Of a DNA stretch of 64,000 nt, positions 44,883 through 54,485 are shown one piece after another; within the stretch, counting starts at the first letter, position 1, and each line of letters begins with the position of its first letter. The position numbers and the translations under genes were made by a program. The notes beneath the pieces were generated by a model that searched no databases, was not told the origin of the DNA, and saw only the letters and a list, made by a program, of their open reading frames with translations. The stretch is from contig CAZDXQ010000017.1 in NCBI GenBank assembly GCA_964509545.1, positions 1-64,000 of the forward strand, given 5' to 3'. Origin of the DNA: JADJWR01 sp964509545. GTDB taxonomy: Bacteria > Pseudomonadota > Gammaproteobacteria > Burkholderiales > Burkholderiaceae_F.

Positions 44883-45470
44883 CTAGGTGCTGCGCCGTTC
44901 CGGCAGCCAGTGCGAGGGCAGCTGCGCCAGGTCGGCATACGCTGCCCAGTCGAACATCGGCCCGGGGTCTGTCTTGCGTCCGGGGGCGATGTCGCTGTGT
45001 CCCCGCGCCGCGCGTAGCGGCAGCGCGGCACGCAAGGCGGTGGTGAGTTGCGCCAGCGCTGCATACTGTTCCGGCGCGAAGGCGGTGAAATCGGTGCCTT
45101 CGAGTTCGATGCCGATCGAAAAGTCGTTGCACCCTGAGCGGCCCTCGAAGCTGGAGATTCCGGCATGCCAGGCGCGTTCGCTGCAGCTGACGAACTGGGT
45201 GATGCGCCCGCCGCGCTCAATCAGGAAATGGGCGGAAACGCGCGACCCCGCAAGCAGATCGAGGAACGGATGGCCGCCGTGTTCCATGGCATTGCAGAAC
45301 AGCTGCTCGACACGGCCGGCGCCAAAGGCGCCCGGGGGCAGGCTGATGCTGTGAATCACCAGCAGTTCGACGGCCGTGCCGGCCGGGCGGGCGTCGCAGT
45401 TTTTACTGGGCAGCCGGCGGACGCCATCGGCCCAGCCGTCGACGTCGATGCGCAACCGCCCGGCGGCCAC
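44883..45470 (-). CDS. ampD: 1,6-anhydro-N-acetylmuramyl-L-alanine amidase
   Basis: Cytoplasmic zinc amidase that removes peptide from anhydro-muropeptides during murein recycling and, in AmpR-type systems, lowers beta-lactamase induction. The 195-residue protein shows GVRRLPSKNCDARPAG, VIHSISLPPGAFG with a zinc histidine, SAHFLIERGGRITQFV and GHSDIAPGRKTDPG with the second histidine and aspartate ligands. The start is a GTG that overlaps the pilR stop by one base (TAGTG). No ampR or ampC is present here. Confidence 0.93.
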   Translation of the reverse strand: MAAGRLRIDVDGWADGVRRLPSKNCDARPAGTAVELLVIHSISLPPGAFGAGRVEQLFCNAMEHGGHPFLDLLAGSRVSAHFLIERGGRITQFVSCSERAWHAGISSFEGRSGCNDFSIGIELEGTDFTAFAPEQYAALAQLTTALRAALPLRAARGHSDIAPGRKTDPGPMFDWAAYADLAQLPSHWLPERRST

Positions 45471-46936
45471 TACTTCAGTTGCAGGCGCTGCATGCGATAG
45501 CGCAGCTGCCGGAAAGTGATGCCGAGCAGTTGCGCGGCCGCAGTGCGGTTGCCGCCCGTTCGGCGCAGGGCGGCGAGCAGCGCATCTCGCTCGACCGAGT
45601 CGAGATACGCCGGCAGATCCGGCGGGACACCGTCGTCCGGCAATGCCGCTGATTCGACGCCGGAGGCATCGTCCGGTCCGTCAGCGGCCGGCGCGAGCGC
45701 GCCGGACCGCAGCGACGTCTCGGCCTCCGGTGCCGCGTCGGCCGCGGGCAGCATCAGGTCGACGGCGGCAAGCTCCCTGCCTGCGGCAAGGGCCACGCCC
45801 CGCTCGAGCACGTTCTCGAGCTCGCGGACGTTGCCGGGGAACGGGTAACTCTGCAGTTCGCGCAGCGCCTCCGGCGACAGCTGCGCCCGCTCGCCGCCGC
45901 GCTGCGCCAGCCGGTCGAGAATCGCCTCGGCCAGCAGCGGGATGTCCTCCGCGCGCTCGCGCAGGCTTGGCACGTGTACTTCGATCACGTTCAGGCGATA
46001 GAACAGGTCCTGGCGAAAGCGGCCCGCGGCAACCAGCCTGGGCAGATCCTGGTGCGTGGCGCTGAGAATGCGGACATCGACCGGATCTTCGGTGTTCGAG
46101 CCCACCTTGCGCACCCGCCGCTCCTGGATCGCGCGCAGCAGCTTGACCTGCATTGCCAGCGGCAGTTCGGCAACTTCGTCGAGAAACAGCGTGCCACCTG
46201 CAGCGGCGTGAAAGAAGCCGTCGCGGTCGCGTTCGGCTCCGGTGAAGGCGCCCTTCTTGTAACCGAAGAACTCGGCCTCCATCAGCGCTTCGGGAATCGC
46301 GCCGCAGTTCACGGCAACGAACGGCAGCAGCCGACGCGCCGAGGCATCGTGGATGGCGCGCGCCACCAGTTCCTTGCCACTGCCGGACTCGCCGTAAATG
46401 GCCACCGGCGCCATGCTGTGCGCCAGCCGTTCGATCATGCTCCGCAGCTGCCGCATGGCCGCGGTATCGCCGCGCAGGCGATCGATCGCGCGAAGCTGTT
46501 GCGGCGGCGGCGCGCTGCCGGCGTGTGGGCGAGCCAGCGCCGACCGCACGAGCAGGCGCAGCTGGTCGAGATCCACCGGCTTGGACAGGTAATCGAAGGC
46601 GCCCGCCTTCAGCGCGGCCACTGCGTTCTCCGCGCTGCCAAAGGCCGTGATGACCGCGATCGGCGTGTCGCCCCGCGCGGCCACCTGCCGTACCAGTTCG
46701 ATCCCGGTGCCATCCGGCAGCCGCATGTCCGTCAGGCACAGCGCGTAGCGATTGCGCGCCAGAAGATCGCGGGCGGCGCCGACCGAGTCGGCCGCATCGA
46801 CGTCGAGGCCAAGACGACCGAGGGTCAGCGTCAGCAGTTCGCGCAGATCGGCTTCGTCGTCGACGACGAGCACGGCCGGGCTGCGGCGATCGATCGCTGC
46901 GTCGGGCACTCCCGGGTGGTGCGACAGCTCACTCAT
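45470..46936 (-). CDS. pilR: Type IV pilus sigma-54-dependent response regulator PilR
   Basis: A 488-residue NtrC-family activator, in Pseudomonas the activator of pilin (pilA) transcription with sigma-54. It has a receiver domain (about 20-135; VLVVDDEADLREL, phospho-acceptor in LCLTDMRLPDGTG), an AAA+ domain (about 155-390; Walker A GESGSGKELVARAIH, GAFTGA loop for sigma-54 contact) and a Fis-type helix-turn-helix at the C-terminus (GGNRTAAAQLLGITFRQLRYRM). The ATG at 46936 overlaps the pilS 3' end by eight bases. Assignment as PilR rests on the pairing with a membrane PilS and on the pil genes 14 kb away. Confidence 0.88.
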   Translation of the reverse strand: MSELSHHPGVPDAAIDRRSPAVLVVDDEADLRELLTLTLGRLGLDVDAADSVGAARDLLARNRYALCLTDMRLPDGTGIELVRQVAARGDTPIAVITAFGSAENAVAALKAGAFDYLSKPVDLDQLRLLVRSALARPHAGSAPPPQQLRAIDRLRGDTAAMRQLRSMIERLAHSMAPVAIYGESGSGKELVARAIHDASARRLLPFVAVNCGAIPEALMEAEFFGYKKGAFTGAERDRDGFFHAAAGGTLFLDEVAELPLAMQVKLLRAIQERRVRKVGSNTEDPVDVRILSATHQDLPRLVAAGRFRQDLFYRLNVIEVHVPSLRERAEDIPLLAEAILDRLAQRGGERAQLSPEALRELQSYPFPGNVRELENVLERGVALAAGRELAAVDLMLPAADAAPEAETSLRSGALAPAADGPDDASGVESAALPDDGVPPDLPAYLDSVERDALLAALRRTGGNRTAAAQLLGITFRQLRYRMQRLQLK

Positions 46937-48584
46937 AGGGCACGGTCGTATCGAGGAAGTCCGCCTCCTGCGGCGCGCTCTGCAGCGGGGCAAACCGGAC
47001 GACGAAGCCGTGGCGGCGCCCGCCTTCCGGCATTGCGCGCTCGCCGTAGGCAAGGTCGCAGCGATTGGCCAGGCAGAACTCGCGCGCGATGTACAGACCG
47101 AGGCCGGTGCCCTTGACGTGGGTCGTCGTGAACGGCTCGAACAGCGAGCTTCGCACCCCGTCGGCGACCCCGGGTCCGTCGTCGAGTACCCACATGGCGA
47201 TAACCGGCTCCTCCTCGACCAGCACGCGCACCGCGCCTGACGACTCGCTGGCATAGCGCAGCGCATTGTCGAGCAGGTTATACAGAACCTGGCGCAGGTG
47301 CGACTGCTCGAACTTCACCCGCACGCCAGCCGGCACCTGCATTCTGATCCTGTCCCGCGTCGTTGCGCGGTCGCGGGCGAACTCCTGCAGCCACTCGTTC
47401 AGGAACCGCTGCAGGTCGATATCGTCGCCAAGCGGGGCCTCGCGCCTGGCCACGCGCAGGATGTCGTCGACCAGGCGGTTCAGGCGCATCGTGTTCTCGC
47501 GCACGATCGCCGCCAGCCGCTTCGAGCCGTCGTCGGCCGCATCCTCGACAAGCAGCTGGCTGGCATGGCTGATGGCGGCTAGCGGATTGCGGATCTCGTG
47601 CGCGATCGACGCCGTGAGCCGGCCCATCGAGGCCAGCTTCAGCTGCTGCGCGCGCTCGTCCAGCGCCCGCTGATCCTCGATGAAAATGAGGAACTCGTCG
47701 CTGTGCGCCGCCGCCGGCTGAACGAAACGGGTGCGCAGACGCAGCTGCGGCAGTTCGATGATGCGCGTTGCGCGCACGCCCTCGGCATCGTCGTCGCGCC
47801 AGCGCTCGAACGCGGCGACCAGCGGCGCGAGCCGCTGCAGCGACGCCAGGCGCTCTCCGGTCAGCCGCGCCTCCGGCTGCATGCCGATCAGGATCCGCGC
47901 CGCCCGATTGTTGGCACGCACGCGCGTGTCGGCGTCGACCACGACAACGCCCTGCTCGAGCTGCGCGATGACCAGCCGGTTGATCGCCAGCTGGTTGTGC
48001 AAATTGCGCCCGCGTTGCTGCGCCAGCTGCTCCTGCGCCGACAGCCGCTGCGCCAGAAGCCGCAGCAGCGCGGTGATGGCAAACATCATCGCGCCATAGA
48101 GCCCGGCCTGAACAAGGGACGGCTCGCCACCGGTCGCTGTCAGCGTACGCGCCAAGGTATCGAGGAGAATGGTGATCACGACCAGCGAGCACACCGAGAA
48201 CACGGCGGCGGTCGGCAGAAGCAACGACGCACTGGCCAGCGGCAGCAGATAAAGGACGACCAGGCCGGAGCGCAGGCCGCCGCTGAACACCATCAGCGCC
48301 GAAATCAGCACCAGGTCGAACGTGATCTGCCCTGCAATCTGCGCCAGCGAGCGGCGCCGTAGATAAGTCGAAGCCAGGGCAAGCAGCGCCGCGCCGACGA
48401 AGTAGACGGTCGCCGACGCGAGGTAACCCGGCGTCGACCAACCGGTGATCGTCGCGCCAAACGCGGCGATCGCCAGCAGCAGGCCGATGGCGATGATCAG
48501 CCGCGTCAGCGCAAGGTACTGCAGCGTCCGCCAGTTCGACGAACCGGATTCTTCGTCGCGTTCGACCAAGCCGCCGCCACTCAT
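46929..48584 (-). CDS. pilS: Type IV pilus sensor histidine kinase PilS
   Basis: A 551-residue membrane histidine kinase. The N-terminal region (about 20-210) has about six membrane helices. A PAS-like linker (QLEQGVVVVDADTRVRANNRAARI) comes next, then a HisKA domain with the phospho-acceptor His in ASIAHEIRNPLAAISHASQLL, and an ATPase domain with NLLDNALRYA, DDGPGVADG and GTGLGLYIAREF. In Pseudomonas, PilS senses pilin in the inner membrane. The ATG at 48584 was chosen because upstream codons lack any homology-like character. It is translationally coupled to pilR. Confidence 0.9.
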   Translation of the reverse strand: MSGGGLVERDEESGSSNWRTLQYLALTRLIIAIGLLLAIAAFGATITGWSTPGYLASATVYFVGAALLALASTYLRRRSLAQIAGQITFDLVLISALMVFSGGLRSGLVVLYLLPLASASLLLPTAAVFSVCSLVVITILLDTLARTLTATGGEPSLVQAGLYGAMMFAITALLRLLAQRLSAQEQLAQQRGRNLHNQLAINRLVIAQLEQGVVVVDADTRVRANNRAARILIGMQPEARLTGERLASLQRLAPLVAAFERWRDDDAEGVRATRIIELPQLRLRTRFVQPAAAHSDEFLIFIEDQRALDERAQQLKLASMGRLTASIAHEIRNPLAAISHASQLLVEDAADDGSKRLAAIVRENTMRLNRLVDDILRVARREAPLGDDIDLQRFLNEWLQEFARDRATTRDRIRMQVPAGVRVKFEQSHLRQVLYNLLDNALRYASESSGAVRVLVEEEPVIAMWVLDDGPGVADGVRSSLFEPFTTTHVKGTGLGLYIAREFCLANRCDLAYGERAMPEGGRRHGFVVRFAPLQSAPQEADFLDTTVPYE

Positions 48585-48714
48585 TGCCCTGCCTCGACCG
48601 CAGCGACGCGCGTGCCCCGCCTTGCGCTGCGCGCACCCGGACAGAGGCGCCTGTGGACGCCGAAGACTGATTGCGGCCGGCGCGGCGACGTGCTTCCGGA
48701 CCGCCGCTTCCGGC

Positions 48715-48951
48715 TCATCGGGCCTCACGCCCGAGGCGACGGTGCGCCTCGCTGCAGTACCAGCGTCCGGCATCGGCCACGGCCTCCGACTGCGGCACAT
48801 TCAGCCCGCATTGCTCGCAGCGAACCATCGACTCGCCGGTGCCGTCCGGCGACGAGGTCCGGCCGGAGTCGCGCCGCTGCCCGGCCCGCCAGAGGCGAAA
48901 GCCGACATAAAGCGCCAGGCCAAGGAGCAGGAAGAAGGCGATGCGACCCAT
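48715..48951 (-). CDS. PP0621-family small membrane protein with zinc-ribbon-like cysteines
   Basis: A 78-residue protein with an N-terminal membrane helix (IAFFLLLGLALYVGFRLW) and a C-terminal cysteine motif (MVRCEQCGLNVPQSEA ... WYCSEAHRRLG) typical of the PP0621 family, whose function is unknown. The conserved ending on HRRLGR is present. The ATG at 48951 overlaps the stop of the CcsA/YpjD-like gene by one base, so they are cotranscribed, with pilS-pilR downstream by 130 bp. Confidence 0.85.
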   Translation of the reverse strand: MGRIAFFLLLGLALYVGFRLWRAGQRRDSGRTSSPDGTGESMVRCEQCGLNVPQSEAVADAGRWYCSEAHRRLGREAR

Positions 48952-49787
48952 CAGACCCGTCCCAGGATCACCTCGAGGACAAAGCGACTGCCGACGTAGG
49001 CCAGCAGCAGCATCAGGAAGCCGGCGAAGGTCCAGCGCAGCGCCGTTCGGCCCCGCCAGCCGAACACGACGCGCCCGCCCAGCAATCCGGCAAACACCAG
49101 CCAGGAGGCGATGGTGAACACCGTCTTGTGCTCGAAGCGCAGCGCGCGGCCGAACAGCTGCTCGGAAAAAAACACGCCGGTGACGAGCGTTGCCGTGAGC
49201 AGGACGAAACCGGCCCAGATCAGTCGGAACAGCAACTTCTCCAGCGCCAGCAGAGACGGCAGCTGGCCAAAGACGCGGGCCATTCCATGCGCCGGTCCCT
49301 GCACGGGCGCGTGCAGCCGGCGATCGAGCAGCGCCATCAGCAGCGCGTGAAGGGCGGCGATCGTCAGAAGGCTGTAGGCGGCGATCGCGACCAGCAGGTG
49401 CAGGCGCAGCGCGATCGAATCGACGCCGGCGGTGATCGGCGCGCCGTGAAACAGCAGCGGCAGCAGCACGCACAGCGCCGCCGCAGGCAGGACCAGCACG
49501 TCGAGGCTGCGCACCGGCACGAACATGCCTTCGACCCAGAGCGCGAGCACCGCCAGCAGCAGCGTTGCCGACAGCGCCTGCGCAAAACCGAAGCGGAACT
49601 CGCCGCTGCCGCCAATGGCCAGGCCGAGCAGCGCGGCATGAACGAGCGCGAGCACCGGCAGCAGGACCGCACGCCAGCGCGCGCCTCGCGCCGGCGTATC
49701 GAGTGTGCGCCAGGCGAGCCAACCCAGCGCGAGGTACGCGGCTGCAACGACGGTGGTGCCGGCCCCGTAGAATTGGCTGATCGTCAT
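48951..49787 (-). CDS. CcsA/YpjD-type cytochrome c assembly family membrane protein
   Basis: A 278-residue protein with eight predicted membrane helices related to CcsA, CcmC and HemX. It contains histidine-bearing segments LVHAALLGLAIGG, IALRLHLLVAIAAYSLLTIAALHALLM and FEHKTVFTIASWLVF, but not the full WWD motif of true CcsA, so a haem-handling role is uncertain. Relatives in gamma-proteobacteria (YpjD/CorE) lie next to ffh, as here: the divergent ffh starts 47 bp away. Confidence 0.85.
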   Translation of the reverse strand: MTISQFYGAGTTVVAAAYLALGWLAWRTLDTPARGARWRAVLLPVLALVHAALLGLAIGGSGEFRFGFAQALSATLLLAVLALWVEGMFVPVRSLDVLVLPAAALCVLLPLLFHGAPITAGVDSIALRLHLLVAIAAYSLLTIAALHALLMALLDRRLHAPVQGPAHGMARVFGQLPSLLALEKLLFRLIWAGFVLLTATLVTGVFFSEQLFGRALRFEHKTVFTIASWLVFAGLLGGRVVFGWRGRTALRWTFAGFLMLLLAYVGSRFVLEVILGRV

Positions 49788-49834
49788 AGCTGTTTGTATA
49801 GCACGCGCCGACTCGGCCGCGCGCCCGCCCGCCG

Positions 49835-51226
49835 ATGCTGGACTCCCTTACCGAACGGCTTGCCCGCGTCGTCAAGACGATGCGTGGCCAGGCACGCCTG
49901 ACCGAGGCGAACACGCAGGAAATGCTGCGCGAGGTGCGCGTAGCCCTGCTCGAGGCGGACGTCGCCCTGCCCGTGGTGCGCGAGTTCATCGCCCGGGTCC
50001 GCGACAAGGCGCTCGGCGAGGAAGTCGCCGGCAGCCTGACGCCCGGCCAGGCATTGGTCGGTGTCGTTCACCGGGAGTTGACGGCCCTGATGGGCGGCGA
50101 TCTGCCTGCCGCCGAGCGCGAACTCAGCCTGGCGGTGCAGCCACCGGCGGTGATTCTGCTTGCCGGTCTGCAGGGCGCCGGCAAGACGACGACAGCCGCC
50201 AAGCTGGCGAAGTGGCTGATCGACGAACGGCGAAAGAAGGTGCTGGCCGTCTCCACCGACGTCTATCGTCCGGCGGCGATCGAGCAGCTGAGGACAGTCA
50301 GCCAGCAGGCCGGCGCCCAGTTCTTTCCCAGCGAGGCCGCCGACGCGCCGCTTCAGATCGCCCGCCGGGCACTTGATCACGCGCGCCGGCACTTCTTCGA
50401 CGTGCTGATCGTCGATACCGCCGGCCGACTGGCGATCGACGAGACGATGATGCAGGAGGTCGCGGCGCTACACGCGGCCCTGAAGCCGGTCGAGACGCTG
50501 TTCGTCGTCGATGCGATGCTTGGCCAGGATGCCGTGAACACGGCCAGGGTCTTCGCCGAGCGGCTGCCACTGACCGGCGTCATCCTGACCAAGCTCGACG
50601 GCGATGCTAGGGGCGGCGCGGCGCTGTCGGTCCGACACGTGACCGGCAAGCCGATCAAGTTCATCGGCGTTGCCGAACGGATCGGCGGGCTGGAACGCTT
50701 CGAACCCGAGCGCATGGCGGGCCGCGTGCTCGGCATGGGCGACGTCGTCGCCCTTGTCGAGGACGTGCGCAAGGCGGTCGACCTGAAGGCTGCCGAGAAG
50801 CTGGCCAAGAAGATCCAGGCAGGCGACCGGTTTGACCTGAACGACTTCAGGGAACAGATCGCCCAGATGCGCAAGATGGGCGGATTGTCCGGCCTGCTCG
50901 ACAAGCTGCCGGCGCAGTTGGCGCAGGCGGCCGGCCACGTCAGTGACAAGGATGCCGATCGTCAGGTGCGGCGCATCGAAGGGATCATCAACTCGATGAC
51001 GCCGGCTGAGCGGTCGAAGCCTGAGCTGCTGAAGGCCTCGCGCAAGCGCCGCATCGCCGCCGGCAGCGGCGTGCCGGTGCAGGAAGTCAACCGGCTGCTC
51101 AGCCAGTTCGAGCAGATGCGGTCGATGATGAAGCAGATGAAAAAGGGAGGTCTGTCGAAGATGATGCGGGCCATGGGCGGGCTGGCCGCACTGCGCGGCG
51201 GCGCGCCGCCACTGCCCAAGCGCTGA
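49835..51226 (+). CDS. ffh: Signal recognition particle protein Ffh
   Basis: GTPase that binds signal sequences at the ribosome with 4.5S RNA and delivers them to FtsY and SecYEG. The 463-residue protein has standard length: an N domain (MLDSLTERLARVVKTMRGQARL), a G domain with GLQGAGKTTTAAKLAKWL, DTAGRLAIDE and TKLDGDARGG, and a methionine-rich M domain (EQMRSMMKQMKKGGLSKMM) at the C-terminus. It is monocistronic here and converges on ompW. Confidence 0.97.
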   Translation: MLDSLTERLARVVKTMRGQARLTEANTQEMLREVRVALLEADVALPVVREFIARVRDKALGEEVAGSLTPGQALVGVVHRELTALMGGDLPAAERELSLAVQPPAVILLAGLQGAGKTTTAAKLAKWLIDERRKKVLAVSTDVYRPAAIEQLRTVSQQAGAQFFPSEAADAPLQIARRALDHARRHFFDVLIVDTAGRLAIDETMMQEVAALHAALKPVETLFVVDAMLGQDAVNTARVFAERLPLTGVILTKLDGDARGGAALSVRHVTGKPIKFIGVAERIGGLERFEPERMAGRVLGMGDVVALVEDVRKAVDLKAAEKLAKKIQAGDRFDLNDFREQIAQMRKMGGLSGLLDKLPAQLAQAAGHVSDKDADRQVRRIEGIINSMTPAERSKPELLKASRKRRIAAGSGVPVQEVNRLLSQFEQMRSMMKQMKKGGLSKMMRAMGGLAALRGGAPPLPKR

Positions 51227-51267
51227 CCTTCGGCACCACGCGTCCAGTGCGGCGCCGCCTCTTCGCG

Positions 51268-51885
51268 TCAGAAGCGGTAGCCGATGCCGAGCGAGTAAAG
51301 CATTGGGTCGACTTTGACCTCGCCGATGGTGCTGCCGCCGGCCTTCAGGTCGGCGCGGATCTGAACGTACTTGACGTCGAGATTGAGCGACCAGTTGCGG
51401 TCGATCCTGACGTCGCCACCGACCTGCACCGCCAGCCCGAAGCTGTTGCGTTCCAGGTCGGCACCGGGCACCACCAGGTTGACGTTCGAGATCCGCGTGT
51501 AGTTGATGCCGGCGCCGACATACGGCGAGAACACGGCATCAGGCATGAAGCGATACTGGAGCAGGAGCGTCGGCGGCAGATGCTTGAACGTGCCGATGTG
51601 CGTGCCGCTGACCGATACGTCGTGCTTTTGCGGATACGTCAGCACGAGTTCGGCCGCAAGGTTTGGCGAGAAGAAATAGCTGAAGTCGAGTTCGGGGATC
51701 GTCTTGTTGCTGACGTCGATCGAATCGGCGGGAAGGCTCAGCGCCGGAACGGCTGACGACTTGTCGGCCGGGACCAGATAGGCGGCGCGGACGCGCATCA
51801 TTACCGGGCTGGACTCGGCTGCGGCGGCGAGCGGCGCAGCGGCAGCAATGAAGGCAAGAAGAGCGGGCGCGAGACGAAGCGACAT
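51268..51885 (-). CDS. ompW: OmpW-family outer membrane beta-barrel protein
   Basis: A 205-residue outer-membrane protein with a signal peptide (ALLAFIAAAAPLAAAAE) and the OmpW barrel pattern: VRAAYLVPADKS after the signal, IPELDFSYFFSPNLAAELVLTYPQ, TFKHLPPTLLLQYRF, SPYVGAGINYTRIS, and the terminal aromatic-residue signature LYSLGIGYRF. OmpW proteins form small hydrophobic pores. It is a single gene between convergent ffh and the upstream lytic transglycosylase, with its own 137-bp upstream region. Confidence 0.93.
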   Translation of the reverse strand: MSLRLAPALLAFIAAAAPLAAAAESSPVMMRVRAAYLVPADKSSAVPALSLPADSIDVSNKTIPELDFSYFFSPNLAAELVLTYPQKHDVSVSGTHIGTFKHLPPTLLLQYRFMPDAVFSPYVGAGINYTRISNVNLVVPGADLERNSFGLAVQVGGDVRIDRNWSLNLDVKYVQIRADLKAGGSTIGEVKVDPMLYSLGIGYRF

Positions 51886-52022
51886 GGCGGGACTCCGAAA
51901 TTGGGGTTCGACTGGCTAAAAGAGTGTCGCCAGTCGCCGTTTCCGCCCCGTTGACCGTAGTCAACTCCCGCCACCCATCGCGACGCAGCCGTACGCAAAA
52001 CGAAACAGCGGCGGCGCGCCGT

Positions 52023-52703
52023 TCATCCGCTCGCAGGGCGGCGCGGGCTGTAGTTCCAGCGCCCCTGCCAGGCCGCGCGCACGGCATTGGGATAGGCGTC
52101 GCGGCCGCGGCTGCCGTTGTACCGACCGAGCGCCAGGAAGAGGTCGCCCTTTTCCATGTCGAGATAGTGGCGCAGGATCACGCAGCCGTAGCGAAGATTG
52201 GTGCGCATGTCAAACAGCTTGCGGGCATCGCCGTCGCCGATGACGCCAGTCCAGAAGGGCATGACCTGCATGTAGCCGCGCGCGCCGGCAACGGATACGG
52301 CGTACTTGCGGAAGTTGCTTTCGACCTGGATCAGGCCCAGCACGAGTTGCCGATCGAGACCGGCACGGATCGCCTCATAGTCGAGCGTGCGCAGGAACTC
52401 GATGCGCTCCCGATAATCGTGTTTCTGCCGCAGCAGCCGACCCGACATCTCGTTCAGCCAGTCGACGAACTCGATGCGCTCGCCAATGTCGTCGAAGCGC
52501 CGCTGCGGTGGCGAAGCATCGGCGATGCGCGCCGCCAGCGCCGCCCGCACCGCGTCGGCCATCGGCTCGTAAAGCTGCGCCCCGCCCCGGGCGGGCACCG
52601 GCAGGACGGCAATCGCCGGCACCGCCACGGCGGCAAGCAGCCGCCGACGCAGCCGGTCAGGCGCGGCCGCTCGCCACCTGTCGGGCGACGAAGTCCAAGG
52701 CAT
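52023..52703 (-). CDS. Lytic transglycosylase, SLT domain
   Basis: A 226-residue exported murein hydrolase with an N-terminal hydrophobic signal (LLAAVAVPAIAVLPVPARGG). The SLT domain is at about 120-215. The catalytic Glu128 lies in VLGLIQVESNFRKYAVS and the family motif is AGARGYMQVMPFW. RYNGSRGRDAYPNAVRAAW closes the domain. The chosen start overlaps the end of proS by 47 bp. A later start is possible but would cut the signal. In Betaproteobacteria this gene commonly follows proS. Confidence 0.9.
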   Translation of the reverse strand: MPWTSSPDRWRAAAPDRLRRRLLAAVAVPAIAVLPVPARGGAQLYEPMADAVRAALAARIADASPPQRRFDDIGERIEFVDWLNEMSGRLLRQKHDYRERIEFLRTLDYEAIRAGLDRQLVLGLIQVESNFRKYAVSVAGARGYMQVMPFWTGVIGDGDARKLFDMRTNLRYGCVILRHYLDMEKGDLFLALGRYNGSRGRDAYPNAVRAAWQGRWNYSPRRPASG

Positions 52704-54408
52704 CGCCTAAAGGCACCGACGTGGCCTGAAGGTCGCGTCGGTGCACGTATTCCATCTGGCCGCTCTTCAGGCCCCGTTCGCCGACGGTGAGGCGATGCGG
52801 AACGCCGATCAGTTCCCAGTCGGCGAACATCGAGCCAGGCCGCTCGCCGCGATCGTCGATGATGACGTCGATGCCGGCGGCCTCGACCTGTGCGTACAAC
52901 TGGTCCGCAGCCTGTCGCACCTGCTCGGACTGCCGGTAGTTGACCGGACAGATCACGACCGAAAACGGCGCGATCGGCTCCGGCCAGATGATGCCGCGCT
53001 CGTCGTGGTTCTGCTCGATGGCCGCGCCGAGCAGCCTGGTGACGCCGATGCCGTAGCAGCCCATGACCATTGGCCGCGGCTGACCGTTTTCGTCGGTGAA
53101 GGAAAGGCGCATCGATTGCGCGTACGGCAGGCCGGCGAAGACGTGCCCCACCTCGATGCCGCGCTGGATCGCCAGCACGCCCTTGCCATCCGGCGACGGG
53201 TCGCCGGCGACGACGTTGCGAATGTCCGCGATCTGTTCCGGCGGCGGCAGATCGCGATCCCAGTTCACGCCGGCAAGGTGAAAGTCCTCCTCGTTGGCGC
53301 CGCAGACAAAGTCGCTCATGTTGGCCACAGTCCGGTCGGCGACGATCCTGACCGGCTGGCGCGCGCCGATCGGACCGAGATAGCCCGGACGGCAGCCGAA
53401 GGCGGCGCGGATCTCGGGCTCGGTGGCGAAGCGGAATCCGTCGGTCAGGCCGGGTACCTTGCCCGCCTTGACTTCGTTCAGTTCGTGATCGCCGCGGACC
53501 AGCAGCAGCCAGATCTCCGTATCGGCGACGACCCCGCGCGCATCCCTGCGCTCGACGGCAAGCACGATCGACTTCACGGTCCGTTCCAACGGCAGGCCGA
53601 GCAGTTCGGCGACATCCTCGCAGCGCTCCTTGCCCGGCGTCGGCACCTTGCGCATCGTTTCCGCCGGCGGCCTGCGCTGGGCAATCAGCGGCACCGCCTC
53701 GGCCATCTCGATGTTGGCGGCGTAGTCCGAGGTCGGACAATAGGCAATGGCGTCCTCGCCGGTGTCGGCGATCACCTGGAACTCGTGGCTGGCCCTGCCG
53801 CCGATGTTGCCGGTGTCGGCCGCAACGGCGCGGAACTTCAGCCCCATGCGCGAAAAAGTCCGCTCGTAGGCGTCATACATCGCCCGGTAGCTCGTCATGC
53901 CGCCGGCGTCGTCGCGATCGAAGGAATACGCATCCTTCATCGTGAACTCGCGGCCCCGCATCAGTCCGAATCGCGGCCGGCGCTCGTCGCGGAACTTGGT
54001 CTGGATGTGATAGAGGTTGACTGGCAGCTGCTTGTAGCTTTTCACCTGCTCGCGCACGATGTCGGCGATCACCTCCTCGGAGGTCGGCTGGATCACGAAG
54101 TCGCGCTCGTGCCGGTCCTTCAGCCGTGCCAGTTCCGGGCCCATCTTGTACCAGCGTCCCGACTCCATCCACAGCTCCGCCGGCTGCACGATCGGCATCA
54201 GCAGTTCGATCGCGCCGGCGCGGTTCATCTCCTCGCGGATGATGTTCTCGATCTTGCGGATCGAGCGCAGACCGATCGGCAGATAGCTGTAGATGCCGGC
54301 AGCCAGCTTCTTGATCATGCCGGCGCGCACCATGAGCCGGTGACTGATCACTTCGGCGTCAGCCGGCGCTTCCTTCAGCGTGGAGATGAAGAATGTCGAT
54401 GCGCGCAT
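52657..54408 (-). CDS. proS: Prolyl-tRNA synthetase, bacterial (ProS type with editing domain)
   Basis: Charges tRNA-Pro with proline. The 583-residue protein has the bacterial architecture. The class II catalytic domain has motif 1 around GLRSIRKIENIIREEMNRAG, motif 2 in TKFRDERRPRFGLMRGREF, and motif 3 near GCYGIGVTRLLGAAIEQNHDE. The inserted YbaK-like editing domain runs at about 225-395. The C-terminal anticodon-binding domain starts at FSVVICPVNYR. Its start at 54408 is divergent from rppH. Confidence 0.96.
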   Translation of the reverse strand: MRASTFFISTLKEAPADAEVISHRLMVRAGMIKKLAAGIYSYLPIGLRSIRKIENIIREEMNRAGAIELLMPIVQPAELWMESGRWYKMGPELARLKDRHERDFVIQPTSEEVIADIVREQVKSYKQLPVNLYHIQTKFRDERRPRFGLMRGREFTMKDAYSFDRDDAGGMTSYRAMYDAYERTFSRMGLKFRAVAADTGNIGGRASHEFQVIADTGEDAIAYCPTSDYAANIEMAEAVPLIAQRRPPAETMRKVPTPGKERCEDVAELLGLPLERTVKSIVLAVERRDARGVVADTEIWLLLVRGDHELNEVKAGKVPGLTDGFRFATEPEIRAAFGCRPGYLGPIGARQPVRIVADRTVANMSDFVCGANEEDFHLAGVNWDRDLPPPEQIADIRNVVAGDPSPDGKGVLAIQRGIEVGHVFAGLPYAQSMRLSFTDENGQPRPMVMGCYGIGVTRLLGAAIEQNHDERGIIWPEPIAPFSVVICPVNYRQSEQVRQAADQLYAQVEAAGIDVIIDDRGERPGSMFADWELIGVPHRLTVGERGLKSGQMEYVHRRDLQATSVPLGDALDFVARQVASGRA

Positions 54409-54448
54409 CGCAACATGACTCCGCGCACGCGCACGGAACCTGCGGTCA

Positions 54449-54454
54449 TATAAT
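54449..54454 (+). promoter_or_regulatory. Candidate -10 element for rppH
   Basis: A perfect TATAAT lies 31 bp before the rppH ATG. No good -35 is present 17 bp upstream, so it may rely on an activator or an extended contact. Confidence 0.5.
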
Positions 54455-54485
54455 GGCCCGAGATGATAAGGCTTCAGGTGTTCGC